Notes: generated from the letters alone by a model not told the origin. Positions 24,814-34,734 are shown, counted from the stretch's first letter. The stretch is 64,000 bases of DNA from Actinacidiphila acididurans (GCF_016918855.1 NZ_JADKYB010000020.1:62001-126000); one strand, 5' to 3'. Translations and numbers: made by a program.

Positions 24814-25425
24814 TCAGCCCAGCAGTTCCATCAGGTGCGGGGCCAGGGCGCGGAACGCCTTGCCGCGGTGGCTGATGGCGTTCTTCTCGTCGGGGGTGAG
24901 TTCGGCGCAGGTGCGGGTGTCGCCGTCGGGCTGGAGGACGGGGTCGTAGCCGAAGCCGCCGGTGCCGGACGGGGTGTGGCGGAGGGTGCCGTGGAGGCGG
25001 CCCTCGACGACGCGGGTGGTGCCGTCGGGGAGGGCCAGGGCGGCGGCGCAGGCGAAGTGGGCCGCGCGGTGCGGGGTGTCGATGTCGGCGAGTTGGGCGA
25101 GGAGCAGGTCGAGGTTGGCCCGGTCGTCGCCGTGCCGGCCGGCCCAGCGGGCGGAGAAGATGCCCGGGGCGCCGCCGAGGACGTCCACGCACAGGCCCGA
25201 GTCGTCGGCCACCGCGGGCAGTTGGGTCGCCTCGGCGAGAGCGTGCGCCTTGAGCAGGGCGTTCTCGGCGAAGGTGATCCCCGTCTCCTTCACGTCGGGC
25301 ACCTCGGGGTAGGCGTCGGCGCCGACCAGGTCCAGGTCGGGGCCGAGCCCGGCGGCGGCGAGGATCGCCCGCAGTTCGGTGACCTTGTGGGCGTTGCGGG
25401 TGGCGAGTACGAGGCGGCGCGTCAT
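24814..25425 (-). CDS. rdgB: Non-canonical purine NTP pyrophosphatase (RdgB/HAM1)
   Basis: 203 residues. It hydrolyses dITP, XTP and related nucleotides to monophosphates and pyrophosphate. Motifs: LATRNAHKVTELRAIL at the N-terminus, TFAENALLKAHA, VADDSGLCVDVLGG, PGIFSARWAG, GTGGFGYDPV and AELTPDEKNAISHRGKA. ATG 25425 fits the family; GATAAT seven bases upstream suggests a leaderless message. Located after rph on the same strand, with a lipoprotein gene between, an arrangement common in actinobacteria. Confidence 0.94.
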   Translation of the reverse strand: MTRRLVLATRNAHKVTELRAILAAAGLGPDLDLVGADAYPEVPDVKETGITFAENALLKAHALAEATQLPAVADDSGLCVDVLGGAPGIFSARWAGRHGDDRANLDLLLAQLADIDTPHRAAHFACAAALALPDGTTRVVEGRLHGTLRHTPSGTGGFGYDPVLQPDGDTRTCAELTPDEKNAISHRGKAFRALAPHLMELLG

Positions 25426-25432
25426 GCCCGTG

Positions 25433-25438
25433 ATTATC
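25433..25438 (-). promoter_or_regulatory. -10 box (GATAAT) of a leaderless rdgB promoter
   Basis: GATAAT on the minus strand stands 7 nt before the ATG at 25425, with no ribosome site between. Confidence 0.55.
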
Positions 25439-25560
25439 GCCGGTCCGGGGTTCCGGGCGGCCACGGTGGCCCGGCCGTACGGAGCCCCGGTCGCGGCCGT
25501 CGTCCCCTGCCGTCCCGAAGCCGCGGGCCGCGCGGAAGCCGCCCGGCCCCTCGAGCCCGC

Positions 25561-25965
25561 TCAGCCCGGCGTGCACGCGCTCGTCAGGTGCGACGCCGCG
25601 CTGCCCACCGGCCGCAGGTCCGGGGTGCGGCCGGCCGCCGCGGTGGTGCGGGCGGTGCGGACGGCGGCGTCGAGCCGGTCGACGGCCTGGGTGACGTCGG
25701 AGTCGTGGCCGCGGTCGCCGAGCGAGCGCAGGTCGGTGCGGACCTTGTCGAGGGCGTCGACGGTGGCCTGGCGGCGGCCGGGGTCGCTCACCTGGCCGAT
25801 GTTGGTGGCGGTGCTCTGCAGGTCCTGAAGGTCACCGGCGATGGTGGCGGCGGTCTTGGCGCAGTCCCAGGCGCGCTGGGCGCTGTCGCAGGCGGTCACC
25901 GCGAGGCCGCCCACGGCCAGGGCCGCTGTGCACAGCAGTGCGGTGGTGGTACGGCGGCGCTTCAT
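25561..25965 (-). CDS. Small lipoprotein of unknown function
   Basis: 134 residues. The signal peptide MKRRRTTTALLCTAALAVGG ends in a lipobox, VTAC, making Cys26 the lipidated residue. The mature part is mostly helical (TAATIAGDLQDLQSTATNIG, ATVDALDKVRTDLRSLGDRG) and has two further Cys residues, one near each end, which could form a disulfide. ATG 25965 has GGGAGGGG about 7 nt upstream. Between rph and rdgB on the same strand. No known family recognised. Confidence 0.8.
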   Translation of the reverse strand: MKRRRTTTALLCTAALAVGGLAVTACDSAQRAWDCAKTAATIAGDLQDLQSTATNIGQVSDPGRRQATVDALDKVRTDLRSLGDRGHDSDVTQAVDRLDAAVRTARTTAAAGRTPDLRPVGSAASHLTSACTPG

Positions 25966-26090
25966 GGCGGGCCCCTCCCCCGGGTCCGTCCGCACCCGGC
26001 GGGCTGCCGCGTGCGCGTCTGCACGTACACACGCGGCAGAAGGCGTACGGGTTGCCCGCCGGGGCCGTGCGCCGCAAAACCGCACGACGG

Positions 26091-26154
26091 CAGGACCGGA
26101 AGAGCGCAGGACCGGAAGAGCGCAGGACCGGAAGAGCGCAGGACCGGAAGAGCG
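26091..26154. repeat. Four perfect 16-bp tandem repeats
   Basis: The unit caggaccggaagagcg occurs four times in a row, followed by a degraded fifth (cagaaccgagggaccg). It lies in the 236-bp gap between rph and the lipoprotein gene. Confidence 0.95.
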
Positions 26155-26201
26155 CAGAACCGAGGGACCGCACATCCGGGAAACCGCGGGACCGCCGGGG
26201 A

Positions 26202-26957
26202 TCAGCCCTTCAGGGCCCCGGCCCCCTTCAGCGCCCCCTCCAGGGCCTCCTGCTGGACCTCGGTGAGCCGGGCGCAGCCGGCGACGGCGAGGGAGAGCAG
26301 GGAGTCGAGCTCCGCGCGGTCGAAGGGCTTGCCCTCGGCGGTGCCCTGGACCTCGACGAAGCGGCCGTCGCCGGTGCAGACGACGTTCATGTCGGTCTCG
26401 GCCTTGACGTCCTCCTCGTAGGCGAGGTCGAGCAGGGGGACGCCGCCGACGATGCCGACGCTGACCGCGGCGACGCTGCCGGTGAGCGGCTGGGCCTTGG
26501 CCTTGATCAGGTGGTTGGCCTGCATCCAGGCCACGGCGTCGGCGAGGGCGACGTAGGCGCCGGTGATCGCGGCGGTCCTGGTGCCGCCGTCGGCCTGGAG
26601 GACGTCGCAGTCCAGGACGACGGTGTTCTCGCCGAGCGCCTTGTAGTCGATGACGGCCCGCAGCGAGCGGCCGATCAGGCGGGAGATCTCGTGGGTGCGG
26701 CCGCCGATCTTGCCGCGGACGGACTCCCGGTCGCCGCGGGTGTTGGTGGCCCGGGGCAGCATCGCGTATTCGGCGGTGACCCAGCCCTCGCCGCTGCCCT
26801 TGCGCCACCGGGGCACGCCCTGGGTGGCGGTGGCGGTGCACAGCACGCGGGTGTCGCCGAAGGAGACCAGGACGGAGCCTTCGGCGTGCTTGCTCCACTG
26901 CCGCTCGATGGTGACGGGGCGGAGCTGGTCGGGTGTACGGCCGTCGAATCGTGACAT
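26202..26957 (-). CDS. rph: Ribonuclease PH
   Basis: 251 residues, a 3'-to-5' phosphorolytic exoribonuclease that trims tRNA 3' ends. Features: [19 protein letters not shown] at the N-terminus, [52 protein letters not shown] with the phosphate-binding Arg residues, and [20 protein letters not shown]. The alanine/glycine tail [10 protein letters not shown] is typical of actinobacterial copies. ATG 26957. A run of G-rich 11-bp repeats lies upstream. Confidence 0.96.
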   Translation of the reverse strand: MSRFDGRTPDQLRPVTIERQWSKHAEGSVLVSFGDTRVLCTATATQGVPRWRKGSGEGWVTAEYAMLPRATNTRGDRESVRGKIGGRTHEISRLIGRSLRAVIDYKALGENTVVLDCDVLQADGGTRTAAITGAYVALADAVAWMQANHLIKAKAQPLTGSVAAVSVGIVGGVPLLDLAYEEDVKAETDMNVVCTGDGRFVEVQGTAEGKPFDRAELDSLLSLAVAGCARLTEVQQEALEGALKGAGALKG

Positions 26958-27040
26958 GCGCCGAGCCTATCCGGGGCCCGGGCCGGTCCCGACCCCTCGG
27001 GCCCCCTGGGGCCCGCCCGATCCCGGGGGAAACCAGGGGA

Positions 27041-27084
27041 AGACCGGGGGGAGACCGGGGGGAGACCGGGGGGAGACCGGGGGG
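27041..27084. repeat. Four perfect 11-bp tandem repeats with G6 runs
   Basis: The unit agaccgggggg repeats four times between the EIIB gene and rph. Each unit supplies six G residues on the plus strand, enough for a G-quadruplex, at 84-127 bp upstream of the rph start. Confidence 0.95.
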
Positions 27085-27101
27085 AGAGGGGTCGCGGGCG
27101 G

Positions 27102-27347
27102 TCAGACCGTCCGCTCCATCATGTCCTCGATGTCGGTCGCGATCGGGTCCGCGTCGGTGCCGGTGACCACCTGGACGGCGGAACCCATCTTGACCACGCC
27201 GTGGGCGCCGGCCGCCTTGAGGGCGCCCTCGTCGACCAGGCCGGGGTCCTTGACCTCGGTACGCAGCCGGGTGACGCAGCCCTCGACATCCTCGATGTTG
27301 TCGAGTCCGCCGAGACCGGCGACGATCTTCTCTGCCTTGGTGGCCAT
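27102..27347 (-). CDS. PTS glucose/GlcNAc-family EIIB protein (stand-alone)
   Basis: 81 residues, a single EIIB domain. The phosphorylated cysteine is Cys24 in DVEGCVTRLR, the PTS_EIIB_glc motif; GLVDEGALKAAGAHGVV and MGSAVQVVTG complete the fold. ATG 27347 follows GGAGG. It would pass phosphate from EIIA to a GlcNAc- or glucose-family EIIC. In other Streptomyces the equivalent IIB gene (nagF) is next to the EIIC genes nagE; no EIIC is present here, since an unrelated hydrolase gene ends 135 bp upstream. Confidence 0.9.
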   Translation of the reverse strand: MATKAEKIVAGLGGLDNIEDVEGCVTRLRTEVKDPGLVDEGALKAAGAHGVVKMGSAVQVVTGTDADPIATDIEDMMERTV

Positions 27348-27481
27348 CCGAGCCTCCTGTTCCGCTGCCCCACTGGGCGCCCGCATGGGGCCTGCCCGCT
27401 CGTGGGTCCGTTATGTCACGGTAACCCACTGTTGACAGCGTTTCACAGGCGGTGGAGCGGGATCATCGGCGGTGGGCCGGA

Positions 27482-28234
27482 TCACAGCTCGTAGGTGGCG
27501 CCCGCCTTGGCGAGTTCGACGGGGCCGGAGAACGCGGCCTTCGCGTCGCGCAGGTTCACCGCCGGGTTGGTCCACGGCGGGATGTGGGTGAGGACCAGCC
27601 GGTCGGCGCCGGCCCGGGTCGCGGCCTGCCCGGCCTCGCGGCCGTTGAGGTGCAGGTCGGGGATGTCCTCCTTGCCGTACGTGAAGGACGCCTCGCACAG
27701 GAAGAGGTCGGCGTCCCGGGCCAGGCCCTGGAGGGCGTCGCAGGGGCCGGTGTCGCCGGAGTACGCCAGGGCGCTGCCGCCGGACTCCACGCGGAAGCCG
27801 TACGCCTCCACGGGGTGGCTGACCTGCTCGGCGGTGACGCCGAACGGGCCGATGCGGAAGGTGCCGGAGGTCAGGGTGCGGAAGTCGAAGACCTCGCTCA
27901 TGCACTTCTCGTCGGGCACGTCCCCGTAGGCGATGTTGAGCCGGCGTTCGGTGCCGGCCGGGCCGTAGACGGGGATGGCCGCGGCGGGGCCGCCGTCGTG
28001 GCGGTAGTAGCGGGCCACGAAGTAGCCGCACATGTCGATGCAGTGGTCGGCGTGCAGGTGGCTGAGCAGTACGGCGTCCAGGTCGTACAGTCCGCAGTGG
28101 CGCTGGAGTTCACCCAGGGCCCCGTTGCCCATGTCGATCAGCAGCCGGAAGCCGTCGGCCTCGACGAGGTAGCTCGAGCAAGCCGAGTCCGCGGACGGGA
28201 ACGAGCCCGAACAGCCGACGACGGTGAGCTTCAT
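27482..28234 (-). CDS. Metallo-beta-lactamase-fold hydrolase (RNase Z-like)
   Basis: 250 residues. The zinc site is HLHADH (His59, His61, Asp63, His64); further ligands are in SHPVEAYG, YSGDTG and LTHIPP. The opening MKLTVVGCSGSFPSADSACS is typical of the RNase Z/phosphodiesterase-like branch, so a phosphodiester substrate (cyclic nucleotide or RNA) is most likely. ATG 28234 has GGAGGTG upstream; GTG 28246 is the alternative. It follows the cysteine operon on the same strand after 280 bp. Confidence 0.9.
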   Translation of the reverse strand: MKLTVVGCSGSFPSADSACSSYLVEADGFRLLIDMGNGALGELQRHCGLYDLDAVLLSHLHADHCIDMCGYFVARYYRHDGGPAAAIPVYGPAGTERRLNIAYGDVPDEKCMSEVFDFRTLTSGTFRIGPFGVTAEQVSHPVEAYGFRVESGGSALAYSGDTGPCDALQGLARDADLFLCEASFTYGKEDIPDLHLNGREAGQAATRAGADRLVLTHIPPWTNPAVNLRDAKAAFSGPVELAKAGATYEL

Positions 28235-28514
28235 TCGGGGAAACACCTCCGTGGGCGCGCCGCATCCACCCCATTCCGAACGGGGTGGGGGGTGGCGGGT
28301 CCGCGCCCGCCCTGTCCTGGAAGGGTAAGCGAGTTCGGGGTGCTTGCTCCGTTACGGCTCCACGTTGTGGGCGGAATCACCAGTCCGGGTGGGTGCCGTA
28401 CGAGAAGGGGTGCGGACCGGGCGGCGGGGCCGCTTCGGCGGGCCGTCCGGGCCCCGGTCCGGTGGCTCCGGCGGGGTCGGGCGGACGGCCCGTCCGGGCC
28501 CGGAGGGCGCCGCG

Positions 28515-29901
<1,387 letters not shown>

Positions 29902-29907
29902 GCCTGC

Positions 29908-29913
29908 ATGGTA
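29908..29913 (-). promoter_or_regulatory. -10 box (TACCAT) of the cysO operon leader
   Basis: TACCAT ends 6 nt before the leader ATG, the spacing of leaderless promoters. Confidence 0.55.
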
Positions 29914-29960
29914 TCGATTCCCCCGGCCGCCCCGAGACGGCCGTCCCGCGATCCGGGACG

Positions 29961-30371
29961 TCAGGCGGGCGACGGCACCACGGTCACCTCTTCCTCGGTG
30001 ACGTGTCCGTCCACGATGCGGAACGAGCGGAACTGGAACTCCTCCGCGGTGGACACCAGCACGTAGTGCGCGCCGGGCTCGTTCGCGTAACTGATGTCGG
30101 TGCGCGAGGGGTACGCCTCGGTGGCGGTGTGCGAGTGGTAGACGATCACCGGCTCCTCGCCGCGGTCGTCCATGTCGCGGTAGAGCCGCAGCAGGTCGGT
30201 GGAGTCGAACTCGTAGAACGTGGGCGAGCGGGCCGCGTTCTGCATGGGCACGAACCGCTCGGGCCGGTCGCTGCCCTCCGGGCCCGCCACGATGCCGCAC
30301 GCCTCGTCGGGGTGGTCGGCGCGGGCGTGCGCGACGATCGCGTCGTACAGGTCCTTGGTGATGGTGAGCAT
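29961..30371 (-). CDS. mec: CysO-cysteine peptidase Mec (M67/JAMM metalloprotease)
   Basis: 136 residues. The JAMM zinc site reads YHSHTATEAYPSRTD, that is His79, His81, Ser89 and Asp92, with the acid in HPDEACGIVAG. In M. tuberculosis Mec cuts cysteine off the CysO-cysteine adduct. Here it may also remove the two extra residues at the CysO C-terminus. The ATG at 30371 was chosen because TACGTT lies 7 nt upstream (leaderless); TTG 30380 is also open. First gene of the mec - leader - cysO - cysM group. Confidence 0.93.
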   Translation of the reverse strand: MLTITKDLYDAIVAHARADHPDEACGIVAGPEGSDRPERFVPMQNAARSPTFYEFDSTDLLRLYRDMDDRGEEPVIVYHSHTATEAYPSRTDISYANEPGAHYVLVSTAEEFQFRSFRIVDGHVTEEEVTVVPSPA

Positions 30372-30378
30372 GGCGGCC

Positions 30379-30384
30379 AACGTA
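30379..30384 (-). promoter_or_regulatory. -10 box (TACGTT) of mec
   Basis: TACGTT on the minus strand is separated by 7 nt from the mec ATG; no ribosome site is present. Confidence 0.5.
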
Positions 30385-30467
30385 ACAAAATCGGCGCGGG
30401 CGCCCGCGGGCAGGCCGGATCCTGGACCCAGATCCTTCAGGGGGCGGGGCGCGAGGCGCCCGGACGG

Positions 30468-31955
30468 TCAGAGCACCGGATCGGCGGTGGGCTCCGGCGG
30501 CTGCGGTACGGGCGTCAGGTGCGGGCGGCGGGCGAAGGCGGCGGGGTTGCGGCGCTTGAGGACGGCGTGGCCCACCAGCAGTGCGGCGCACCACACCGGC
30601 GCCCCGTACAGCGAGATCCGGGCGTCGGGGTCGGCGCCGATGAGGACCACGACCAGGGCGAGGAAGGCCAGCGCGCACCAGCTCGCGGCGGCGCCGCCGG
30701 GGGCGGTGAACCAGGCGGGGGCGGCGCGGCCGGCCCGGACCGCGGCCCGGTAGCGGATGTGGCAGGCCAGGATGACGCCCCAGGTCCACACGCCGGCCAC
30801 GGTCGCGAAGGCGGTGATGTACGTGAAGGCGCCGGCCGGGTCCACGTAGTTCAGCCACACCCCGATGCTCATCACGAGGACGGAGGCGAGGACGCCCAGG
30901 GCCGGGGTGCGGCGGCCGGTGAGGCGGGTGAAGGCGCGCGGGCCCTGGCCGTTGGCCGCCAGGTCGCGCAGCATGCGGCCGGTGGAGTACATGCCGGAGT
31001 TGCAGGAGGACAGGGCCGCGGAGAGCACCACGAAGTTGACGATGCCGGCGCCGAAGGGGATGCCGATCTCGGCGAAGGCGGCCACGAACGGGCTGACGCC
31101 GGGCCGGAAATGGGTCCAGGAGACGACGCTGAGGATCACCGCGAGCGCGCCCACGTAGAACAGCACGATGCGCCAGGGCAGGGTGTTGATGGCCCGCGGC
31201 AGGGTGCGGTGCGGGTCGCGGGCCTCGCCGGCGGTGACGCCGACCAGTTCGACCGCGAGGTAGGCGAACATCACGATCTGCAGGGTGAGCAGGGAGCGGC
31301 CCACGCCGTGCGGGAAGAAGCCGCCGTCGCGCCACAGGTGGCCGACCGAGGCGGTGTGCCCGGCCGCGGACAGGCCCAGGGTGAGCACGCCCACGCCGAT
31401 CAGGATCATCCCGATGATGGCGGTCACCTTGATCATCGAGAACCAGAACTCGATCTCGCCGAACAGCGTCACCGAGATCAGGTTGACGGCGAGCAGCAGC
31501 ACCAGGAAGGCGAGGGCGCTGGCCCATTGGGGTACCGAGGGCCACCAGTAGGTGATGTACGTGGCGGCGGCGGTGACCTCGGCCATGCCGGTGACGATCC
31601 ACATCAGCCAGTACGTCCAGCCGGTGGCGAAGCCGGCGAAGGGGCCGAGGAACTCCCGGGCGTAGTCGGCGAAGGACCCGGAGACCGGGCGGTAGGTGAG
31701 CAGTTCACCCAGCGCGCGCATGATCACGAAGACGGCGGCGCCGGCGACCGCGTACATCAGGACCAGGCTGGGGCCGGCCTGGTGGATGGCGCGGCCGGCG
31801 CCGAGGAACAGGCCGGTGCCGATGGCGCCGCCGATCGCGATCATCTGGATCTGCCGGCTGCCCAGGCCCCGGGCGTAGCCCTCGCCGCCGTCGGCGGCCG
31901 CGCCGCTGTCACGGAGGGGGCCGAGGGGGCCCAGGTCCACCTTGTCCGGGTTCAT
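30468..31955 (-). CDS. Amino acid permease (APC superfamily, AAT family)
   Basis: 495 residues with about twelve transmembrane helices. The first helix has the signature IAIGGAIGTGLFLGAGRAI, followed by GELLTYRPVSGSFADYAREF and TGWTYWLMWIVTGMAEVTAA, which place it in the AAT group of proton-coupled amino acid importers (Pro, GABA, aromatic or basic amino acids). Substrate unclear. ATG 31955 is preceded by TACGAA but no ribosome site. It lies upstream of mec on the same strand with a 96-bp gap. Confidence 0.92.
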   Translation of the reverse strand: MNPDKVDLGPLGPLRDSGAAADGGEGYARGLGSRQIQMIAIGGAIGTGLFLGAGRAIHQAGPSLVLMYAVAGAAVFVIMRALGELLTYRPVSGSFADYAREFLGPFAGFATGWTYWLMWIVTGMAEVTAAATYITYWWPSVPQWASALAFLVLLLAVNLISVTLFGEIEFWFSMIKVTAIIGMILIGVGVLTLGLSAAGHTASVGHLWRDGGFFPHGVGRSLLTLQIVMFAYLAVELVGVTAGEARDPHRTLPRAINTLPWRIVLFYVGALAVILSVVSWTHFRPGVSPFVAAFAEIGIPFGAGIVNFVVLSAALSSCNSGMYSTGRMLRDLAANGQGPRAFTRLTGRRTPALGVLASVLVMSIGVWLNYVDPAGAFTYITAFATVAGVWTWGVILACHIRYRAAVRAGRAAPAWFTAPGGAAASWCALAFLALVVVLIGADPDARISLYGAPVWCAALLVGHAVLKRRNPAAFARRPHLTPVPQPPEPTADPVL

Positions 31956-32056
31956 GCCGGGATTCGTACCACGGCGGCAGGGCGCGGCGCCCGTCCGCAT
32001 CACCCGTACCGGTGACGGCGGGTGTTACGGTCGCGGCGCCGCGGCCCCGGCCGGGG

Positions 32057-32617
32057 TCACGGCATGAGCGCCTCGACCAGTGACTCCTGGAGGCCGCCGA
32101 GCCACAGGTAGGCCATCACCAGCGGCTTGCGCGGATCGTCGTCGGACAGCCGGTACAGCTCGTCGTCCTCGTCCTCGGTGACCTCCAGCCGGGTGCCGAG
32201 GGCCAGCCGCAGGTCGTTGAGGGCGCCGAGCCACTGGCGGGCCTGGTCGGGGTCGAGCTGGATGCGCGGGCCGCCGGAGTCCAGCTGCCGCACCATGGCC
32301 AGCGCGTCCTCGCGCTTGCGGGCCCGCAGGTCGTTCTCGGTGAAGCGGCGGAACTCGGCCGCGTCGGCGGTCTCCTCGTACGCGTCGGGGAACAGCCGCG
32401 CCAGCACCGGGTCCTCCGGCGGCTTGGTCGGCCCCTCGGCGAACAACTCGGCCAGCGGGTCCGGCTCCGCGCCGGCCGGGGCGTCGCCCGGCCCGAGGAG
32501 TTCGAGGAACTGCACGGCGAGGCTGCGCAGGATGGAGGTCTCCACCTGGTCGAGGGTGATCGCCGCACCGCCCCCGCGCACCGGCTCGAAGGAGCCCGCC
32601 CTGGAACGCTTGCTCAT
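32057..32617 (-). CDS. DUF2017 family protein
   Basis: 186 residues, soluble and largely helical, typical of the actinobacterial DUF2017 family that is almost always next to clpS. Recognisable stretches are ITLDQVETSILRSLAVQFLE, ARLFPDAYEETADAAEFRRF, FTENDLRARKREDALAMVRQ and LVMAYLWLGGLQESLVEALM. The ATG overlaps the clpS stop (TGATG), so the two are translationally coupled, suggesting a role with the Clp adaptor. Function not established. Confidence 0.9.
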   Translation of the reverse strand: MSKRSRAGSFEPVRGGGAAITLDQVETSILRSLAVQFLELLGPGDAPAGAEPDPLAELFAEGPTKPPEDPVLARLFPDAYEETADAAEFRRFTENDLRARKREDALAMVRQLDSGGPRIQLDPDQARQWLGALNDLRLALGTRLEVTEDEDDELYRLSDDDPRKPLVMAYLWLGGLQESLVEALMP

Positions 32618-32928
32618 CAGCGGTCCTGCGACATGGTTGCCCACAGGCCGTACCCGTGCATGGCCTGCACGTCCCGCTCCATCTCCTCGCGGGTGCCGCT
32701 GGAGACCACGGCCCGGCCCTTGTAGTGGACGTCCTTCATCAATTCGGTCGCCTTGTTCTTGGAGTACCCGAAGTACGTCTGGAAGACGTAGGTGACATAG
32801 CTCATGAGGTTGACGGGGTCGTTGTGCACGAGGGTCACCCATGGAACGTCCGGCTCGGGGACCTCGAAGGGTGCTTCGCTCGATTCCGTACGTTCGATCT
32901 CGGCAGGCGCAACGCTCACGGTTCCCAT
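32617..32928 (-). CDS. clpS: ATP-dependent Clp protease adaptor ClpS
   Basis: 103 residues. The core has [20 protein letters not shown] (the conserved NDxxN of the N-degron pocket), [20 protein letters not shown] and a short acidic N-terminal extension. It delivers proteins with destabilising N-termini to ClpAP/ClpCP. ATG 32928. Divergent from pncB and coupled to DUF2017. Confidence 0.95.
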   Translation of the reverse strand: MGTVSVAPAEIERTESSEAPFEVPEPDVPWVTLVHNDPVNLMSYVTYVFQTYFGYSKNKATELMKDVHYKGRAVVSSGTREEMERDVQAMHGYGLWATMSQDR

Positions 32929-33025
32929 GCTGCCGCCGCTGTGGCGTTACGCACAAATGCGCGCGTGAAACGGCGTGTGCGTGGGGCGAGCGCGGAGTGT
33001 GGCGCGGTACACACCCCACCCCATC

Positions 33026-33055
33026 TCGTCAGTCTGACGAAATCGGAGGTAGCAT
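33026..33055 (+). promoter_or_regulatory. Operator palindrome and -10 box of pncB
   Basis: TCGTCAG-T-CTGACGA (33026-33040) is a perfect palindrome. TAGCAT (33050-33055) follows and is 7 nt before the ATG, so the message is leaderless and the palindrome covers the -35 area. Confidence 0.65.
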
Positions 33056-33062
33056 CGCGGTC

Positions 33063-34391
33063 ATGAGCACAGCAGACCTGGGACTGCCGGTGGACGTGCC
33101 GTCCACCGCCCTGTTCACCGACCGGTACGAGCTCACCATGCTGCAGGCCGCGCTCAAGAGCGGCGCGGCGCACCGGCGCTCGGTCTTCGAGGCGTTCACC
33201 CGCCGGCTGCCCGAGGGCCGCCGCTACGGGGTGGTGGCCGGCACCGGCCGGGTCCTGGACGCGGTGGAGAACTTCCGCTTCGACACCCCCGTGCTGGACT
33301 ACCTGGAACGCGAGGGCGTGGTCGACGCCGAGACCCTGGAGTGGCTGGCCGGCTACCGCTTCCGCGGCGACATCTGGGGCTACCCGGAGGGCGAGGTGTA
33401 CTTCCCCGGCTCGCCGATCCTGCGGGTCGAGGGCACCTTCGCCGAGGCGGTCCTGCTGGAGACGGTGGTGCTGTCGATCCTCAACCACGACTCGGCGATC
33501 GCCGCCGCGGCCTCCCGGATGGCGGTCGCCGCCGGCGGCCGGCCGCTGATGGAGATGGGTGCCCGGCGTACCCACGAACTGGCCGCGGTCGCCGCCTCCC
33601 GCGCGGCGTACATCGGCGGCTTCGCCTCCTCCTCCAACCTGGCCGCCGGCTTCCGCTACGGCCTGCCCACCATCGGCACCAGCGCGCACGCCTTCACCCT
33701 GCTGCACGACACCGAACGCGACGCCTTCACCGCCCAGGTCGAGTCCCTGGGCCGCACCACCACCCTCCTGGTCGACACCTACGACGTCGCGGCCGCCGTA
33801 CGCACCGCCGTCGACGTGGCCGGCACCGACCTCGGCGCGGTCCGCATCGACTCCGGCGACCTGCTCCTGCTCGCCCACCGGGTCCGCCAGCAACTCGACG
33901 ACCTCGGCGCCAAGGACACCCGCATCGTCGTCACCTCCGACCTCGACGAATACGCCATCGCCTCCCTCGCCGCCGCCCCCGTCGACGCCTACGGTGTCGG
34001 CACCTCCCTCGTGACCGGCAGCGGCCACCCCACCTGCGCCATGGTCTACAAGCTCGTCGCCCGCGCCACCTCCGACGACCCCCGCGCCCCCCTCCTCCCC
34101 GTCGCCAAGAAGTCCCTCGGCGGCAAGACCAGCATCGGCGGCCGCAAATGGGCCGCCCGCCGCCTCGACGAGGACGGCATCGCCGAAGCCGAGGTCATCG
34201 GCAGCGGCCCCGTCCCCCCCGACCTCACCGACCACCAGCTCCTCGCCCACCTCGTCCACAACGGCGAGATCATCGGCCGCGAACCCCTCGACACCGCCCG
34301 CACCCGCCACCTCACCGCCCGCGCGGGCCTCCCCCTCTCCGCCACCCAACTCTCCCGCGGCGAACCCGTCCTCCCGACGGAATTCGCCTGA
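33063..34391 (+). CDS. pncB: Nicotinate phosphoribosyltransferase
   Basis: 442 residues. It makes nicotinate mononucleotide from nicotinate, PRPP and ATP in NAD salvage. Features: ALFTDRYELTMLQAALKSG at the N-terminus, FEAFTRRLPEGRRYGVVAG, NHDSAIAAAASRM, MGARRTHELAAVAASRAAYI (catalytic His region), GTSAHAF, and VRIDSGDLLLLAHRVRQQLD for the phosphate. Leaderless start at 33063. pncA follows 343 bp downstream on the same strand, so nicotinamide to NaMN is covered here. Confidence 0.95.
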   Translation: MSTADLGLPVDVPSTALFTDRYELTMLQAALKSGAAHRRSVFEAFTRRLPEGRRYGVVAGTGRVLDAVENFRFDTPVLDYLEREGVVDAETLEWLAGYRFRGDIWGYPEGEVYFPGSPILRVEGTFAEAVLLETVVLSILNHDSAIAAAASRMAVAAGGRPLMEMGARRTHELAAVAASRAAYIGGFASSSNLAAGFRYGLPTIGTSAHAFTLLHDTERDAFTAQVESLGRTTTLLVDTYDVAAAVRTAVDVAGTDLGAVRIDSGDLLLLAHRVRQQLDDLGAKDTRIVVTSDLDEYAIASLAAAPVDAYGVGTSLVTGSGHPTCAMVYKLVARATSDDPRAPLLPVAKKSLGGKTSIGGRKWAARRLDEDGIAEAEVIGSGPVPPDLTDHQLLAHLVHNGEIIGREPLDTARTRHLTARAGLPLSATQLSRGEPVLPTEFA

Positions 34392-34406
34392 GGATCTTGG
34401 GAAGGC

Positions 34407-34428
34407 GCGCCCCGAAGGGGCGGGGCGC
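34407..34428 (+). terminator. pncB terminator hairpin
   Basis: GCGCCCCG and CGGGGCGC form an 8-bp perfect stem with loop AAGGGG, 15 bp after the pncB stop. Confidence 0.6.
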
Positions 34429-34487
34429 CCAGGAGGAGGAGCCGCACCGACAAGGGGCGCCGCCGACCACGGAGGAGCCGCACCAAT

Positions 34488-34549
34488 AGGGGCGCGGGGC
34501 TGTGCCTGATATGCGGCTGGCGCCGCGTGGGCGCGACAAGCCACGACGG
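34488..34549 (-). repeat. Interspersed repeat, type II copy, inverted
   Basis: Reads aggggcgcggggctgt, then atgcggctggcgccgcgtgg and gcgcgacaagccacgacgg. It matches the copy at 50490-50546 in reverse complement. Confidence 0.75.
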
Positions 34550-34734
34550 CGGAGAGCAGACCAAAACCACACCAACCAACCCCCACACCAAGGCCCCCTC
34601 CCCCCAACCCGCAAAGATCCCTAAGCTCAACCGACCCAAGAACCGACCCGCAGAAATCCCCGCCCCGCCGGCGGGCGAACCCAAGAGCCACCCCCAACCC
34701 CAGCCACTCCCCCAAACGAACCGCCGGAGGCACC

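Larger units (their letters stand above)
34392..34734. other. Non-coding gap between pncB and pncA
   Basis: No gene is supported in these 343 bp. They hold the pncB terminator, one type II interspersed repeat and an A/C-rich stretch (34555-34720, plus strand unusually rich in cca/aac) just before pncA. Confidence 0.6.

Noticed and set aside
26041-27090. CRISPR-like arrays at the 16-bp and 11-bp repeats
   Set aside because: Units are directly tandem with no spacers and no cas genes are present.
27348-27481. A DasR box upstream of EIIB
   Set aside because: No stretch with the TGGTCTAGACCA pattern was found; only a loose GTTAccgtgacaTAAC inverted pair is visible.
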